Shown: positions 62,205 through 64,000 of the stretch, piece by piece | Position numbering within the stretch: the stretch's first letter is position 1 | Layout of the letters: each line of letters starts with the position of its first letter | Assembly (NCBI GenBank): GCA_949840885.1 | Contig: CATKYJ010000014.1 | Location: forward strand, 31,912 to 95,911 | Origin: an uncultured Acetatifactor sp. | Lineage (GTDB): Bacteria; Bacillota; Clostridia; Lachnospirales; Lachnospiraceae | Length of the DNA: 64,000 nt | Direction of reading: 5' to 3' | Notes under the pieces: generated by a model | The model's input: only the letters and a program-made list of their open reading frames with translations | Database searches by the model: none | Told to the model about the DNA's origin: nothing | Made by a program: the position numbers and the translations under genes

Positions 62205-62241
62205 GCTGCCATGGCAATGCGAAACGCAAAGCCATGGCAGC
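62205..62241. terminator. Terminator of the spore protein gene
   Basis: An 11-bp perfect stem, GCTGCCATGGC with its complement, is followed by TTTCTATTT. It lies between the convergent ssp and transaldolase genes and may serve both. Confidence 0.85.
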
Positions 62242-62257
62242 TTTCTATTTGTGTTCC

Positions 62258-62911
62258 TCACTCTCCGAATACAGCTCTGTAATCCGCCTGGAACTTGGCG
62301 ATTCCCGCGTCCGTCAGCGGATGCTTCACCATCTGCTCGATGACGCCGTAGGGCACGGTGGCGATATCCGCCCCGGCCAGAGCGCAGTCGGTGACATGAA
62401 CCGGGTTGCGCACGCTGGCGGCAATGATCTGGGTCTCTAAGTCAGTGACGGAAAAGATATCCGCGATCTCCCGGATCAGGTCCACGCCCCTCTGGCTGAT
62501 GTCGTCCAGGCGTCCCAGGAAAGGGGAGACGAAAGCGGCTCCGGCCCTTGCGGCTAAAAGCGCCTGATTCGCCGTGAAGATCAATGTCATATTTACCTTG
62601 ATGCCCTCGTTGGACAATGCCTTGCAGGCCTTTAAGCCCTCCACGGTCATGGGAATCTTTACCACCATATTGGGATGAATGACAGCGATCTCCCTGCCCT
62701 CCCGGATCATGCCCTGGGCGTCCTCAGTAGTGGCCTTTACCTCGCCGCTGATAGGCCCGTCCACAATGGATGCAATCTCCGCAATGACCTCACTGAATAC
62801 CCTGCCCTCCTTTGCGATCAGGGAGGGATTTGTGGTGACGCCGCAGATGACACCCATGTCATTTGCCTTTCTGATATCCTCCACCTTTGCCGTGTCAATG
62901 AAAAAACGCAT
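62258..62911 (-). CDS. Fructose-6-phosphate aldolase / TalC-type transaldolase
   Basis: 217 aa. Schiff-base lysine K85 in VVKIPMT, plus the fold signature [10 protein letters not shown] and GVTTNPSLI. Short class I aldolases of this type act as transaldolase or fructose-6-phosphate aldolase; the two cannot be separated from the sequence. AAAGGAG precedes the ATG. Promoter at 63003-63031. Confidence 0.9.
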   Translation of the reverse strand: MRFFIDTAKVEDIRKANDMGVICGVTTNPSLIAKEGRVFSEVIAEIASIVDGPISGEVKATTEDAQGMIREGREIAVIHPNMVVKIPMTVEGLKACKALSNEGIKVNMTLIFTANQALLAARAGAAFVSPFLGRLDDISQRGVDLIREIADIFSVTDLETQIIAASVRNPVHVTDCALAGADIATVPYGVIEQMVKHPLTDAGIAKFQADYRAVFGE

Positions 62912-63002
62912 ACTGAACTCTCCTTTCTATCCTGTCCTGCGCAGTCTTGTCTTCTGCGTCCCGCAATAACTGCTTACTGCTTTCAACTCTTACTTTTCTA
63001 TC

Positions 63003-63031
63003 ATTATAATATACATTTCCCTGAAATACAA
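63003..63031 (-). promoter_or_regulatory. Promoter and 18-bp palindrome upstream of the transaldolase gene
   Basis: TTGTAT, 17 bp, TATAAT on the minus strand. The perfect palindrome AAATACAATGTTGTATTT (63024-63041) overlaps the -35. It contains TACA and TGTA half sites, a pattern known from BlaI/MecI operators, though with wider spacing. Confidence 0.7.
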
Positions 63032-63095
63032 TGTTGTATTTGCACCCAATGTACTCGTTGTCATGCGAAGCAACGGCAGCGGAAATTTTTAAGGC

Positions 63096-63947
63096 TCATT
63101 CCCCCACTCTTGCCCTCAAAGTCAATGTTTCGGCATCTATATAATCCAGCCGGATATTTGGGATGTCCAAGCCAAGAGTTTCAGATACAAAAGCTATGAT
63201 TCCGCTCAGCATTTCAGAATCGGGATTTTTTTCCCGGCCTGTAATATAGGTATAGACCCTGGTGATTTCGCCATCATCTGAATACTGTAAATGCACAATT
63301 GCCGAATCAATATTCTCTTTATCATAATGATATAAGGCTCTTCCCAATTCACTCTCTTTTATTTGCATTTTGTCTTCCAGGGAATACTTATCCATGTAAG
63401 CATATCCGTCTTGTGCGCTGAATAATGCACAAATTCCGAAAATAACACACATAACAGTAGCTAAAATAACACTTGCTGCAATCACTGTTCTTTTGGAATA
63501 TCTTTTATGTTTCATAATGGCTCCTAACCTCTCTTTCAGATTCTTTTTGTCTTCAAACATAGCGATTAAAAGGGGTATCTTTCTGACGGAATCGGCAGCG
63601 ACTGCGATCAAGGTGTCACCATACTGCTGCATTTCATTCCTGTCAAATCCCTTTATGACAAATTCGTCACAGGCTAATTCACATGCTTTATTCATCTCCC
63701 GCCGCATGAAATAAACAAGCGGATTAAACCAGTGGACTGCCCCGGCCAAAATCAACAGCCACTTAATGAAAATATCATGCCTATTTTTGTGTGTCATCTC
63801 ATGCATGAGAATATTCCGCAGCTTCACATCTTCATATTTTCTGTCAGGCAGGATAACCGCAGGGCGGAAGAACCCAACTAAACTCCCATGTCCTGCACAC
63901 TTGACACCACCATAAATGAAACCTTTTGGGCAAGTCTGGGTTTGCAA
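63096..63947 (-). CDS. M56 (BlaR1-type) metallopeptidase, 5'-truncated
   Basis: 283 aa. Zinc-site motif HEMTH (residues 49-53) and the downstream ACDEFVI are typical of M56; then a helix and a C-terminal sensor-like region follow. The usual three or four N-terminal helices are missing. The first start is a weak TTG (63947), and in-frame stops lie just upstream at 63951-63953, with another a little further. A remnant of a regulator gene is most likely. The region is clearly lower in GC than the rest of the window, hinting at a different origin. The sequence to 64000 holds no other gene. Confidence 0.7.
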   Translation of the reverse strand: MQTQTCPKGFIYGGVKCAGHGSLVGFFRPAVILPDRKYEDVKLRNILMHEMTHKNRHDIFIKWLLILAGAVHWFNPLVYFMRREMNKACELACDEFVIKGFDRNEMQQYGDTLIAVAADSVRKIPLLIAMFEDKKNLKERLGAIMKHKRYSKRTVIAASVILATVMCVIFGICALFSAQDGYAYMDKYSLEDKMQIKESELGRALYHYDKENIDSAIVHLQYSDDGEITRVYTYITGREKNPDSEMLSGIIAFVSETLGLDIPNIRLDYIDAETLTLRARVGE

Positions 63948-64000
63948 TTGTTATTTTCTGGCCGTATACTATAAGCAACGGCAAAGATCGGTGTTATTTT

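Noticed and set aside
1..64000. tRNA, rRNA or insertion-sequence elements
   Set aside because: No cloverleaf, rRNA-like stretch, transposase or paired terminal repeats were recognised.

Overview
The window looks like a chromosomal segment of an endospore-forming, GC-rich Lachnospiraceae-type Clostridium. The evidence is an alpha/beta small acid-soluble spore protein gene (61969-62169) behind a SigG-like promoter, strong AGGAGG ribosome sites, many MalF/MalG-type permeases, and a greA / HAD-CPBP / MraY-like housekeeping stretch. Genus cannot be fixed from the sequence alone.

Region 1 (16-20758, all minus strand) is one long carbohydrate cluster. Read in transcription order it holds a ketose 3-epimerase, an L-fucose/L-arabinose-type isomerase, a DeoC-type aldolase, three glycan-degrading enzymes without signal peptides (GH5-CE2 fusion, GH140-like, GH2), then an unusual import module: a 974-aa solute-binding protein, a permease pair, an NHL-repeat protein, a YIP1-family membrane protein, a DUF5696 protein, and a second permease pair. 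Region 2 (21035-30219, minus) is a separate operon: solute-binding lipoprotein, GH-A-type lipoprotein, Gfo/Idh oxidoreductase, zinc alcohol dehydrogenase, FGGY kinase and DeoR regulator. Region 3 (30304-33235, plus) is an AraC regulator translationally coupled to a GH172 (DUF2961) enzyme. Region 4 (33398-39900, minus) is gltB-gltD, with a structured 314-bp spacer between the genes and a terminator-like hairpin in the gltB leader. Region 5 (40117-57158, minus) is a ten-gene operon from one TTGACA-17-TACTAT promoter. It carries a second copy of the import module, here with the NHL and YIP1 parts fused into one protein, flanked by GH2 and GH43 enzymes and a divergent ArsR-type regulator. Region 6 (58466-64000) holds mostly housekeeping genes: HAD-CPBP fusion, greA, MraY-like transferase, ssp, a FSA/TalC-type transaldolase, and a 5'-truncated M56 peptidase.

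The enzymes suggest a glycan-harvesting strategy. A few anchored enzymes (GH43, the GH-A lipoprotein, DUF5696 proteins) act outside, ABC importers with outsized carbohydrate-binding receptors take up oligosaccharides, and signal-less GH5-CE2, GH140, GH2 and GH172 proteins finish them inside. Isomerase, epimerase, dehydrogenase, kinase and aldolase then feed unusual monosaccharides into central metabolism. No ABC ATPase is encoded here, so the importers must borrow a shared one.

The best candidate for an undescribed system is the twice-occurring module of large receptor, NHL-TPR protein, YIP1 protein, DUF5696 protein and two permease pairs. The split genes in one copy and the fused gene in the other imply that the NHL and YIP1 proteins act together. 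Start codons were adjusted to the best ribosome-binding site where the longest ORF began further upstream; this is stated in each entry.
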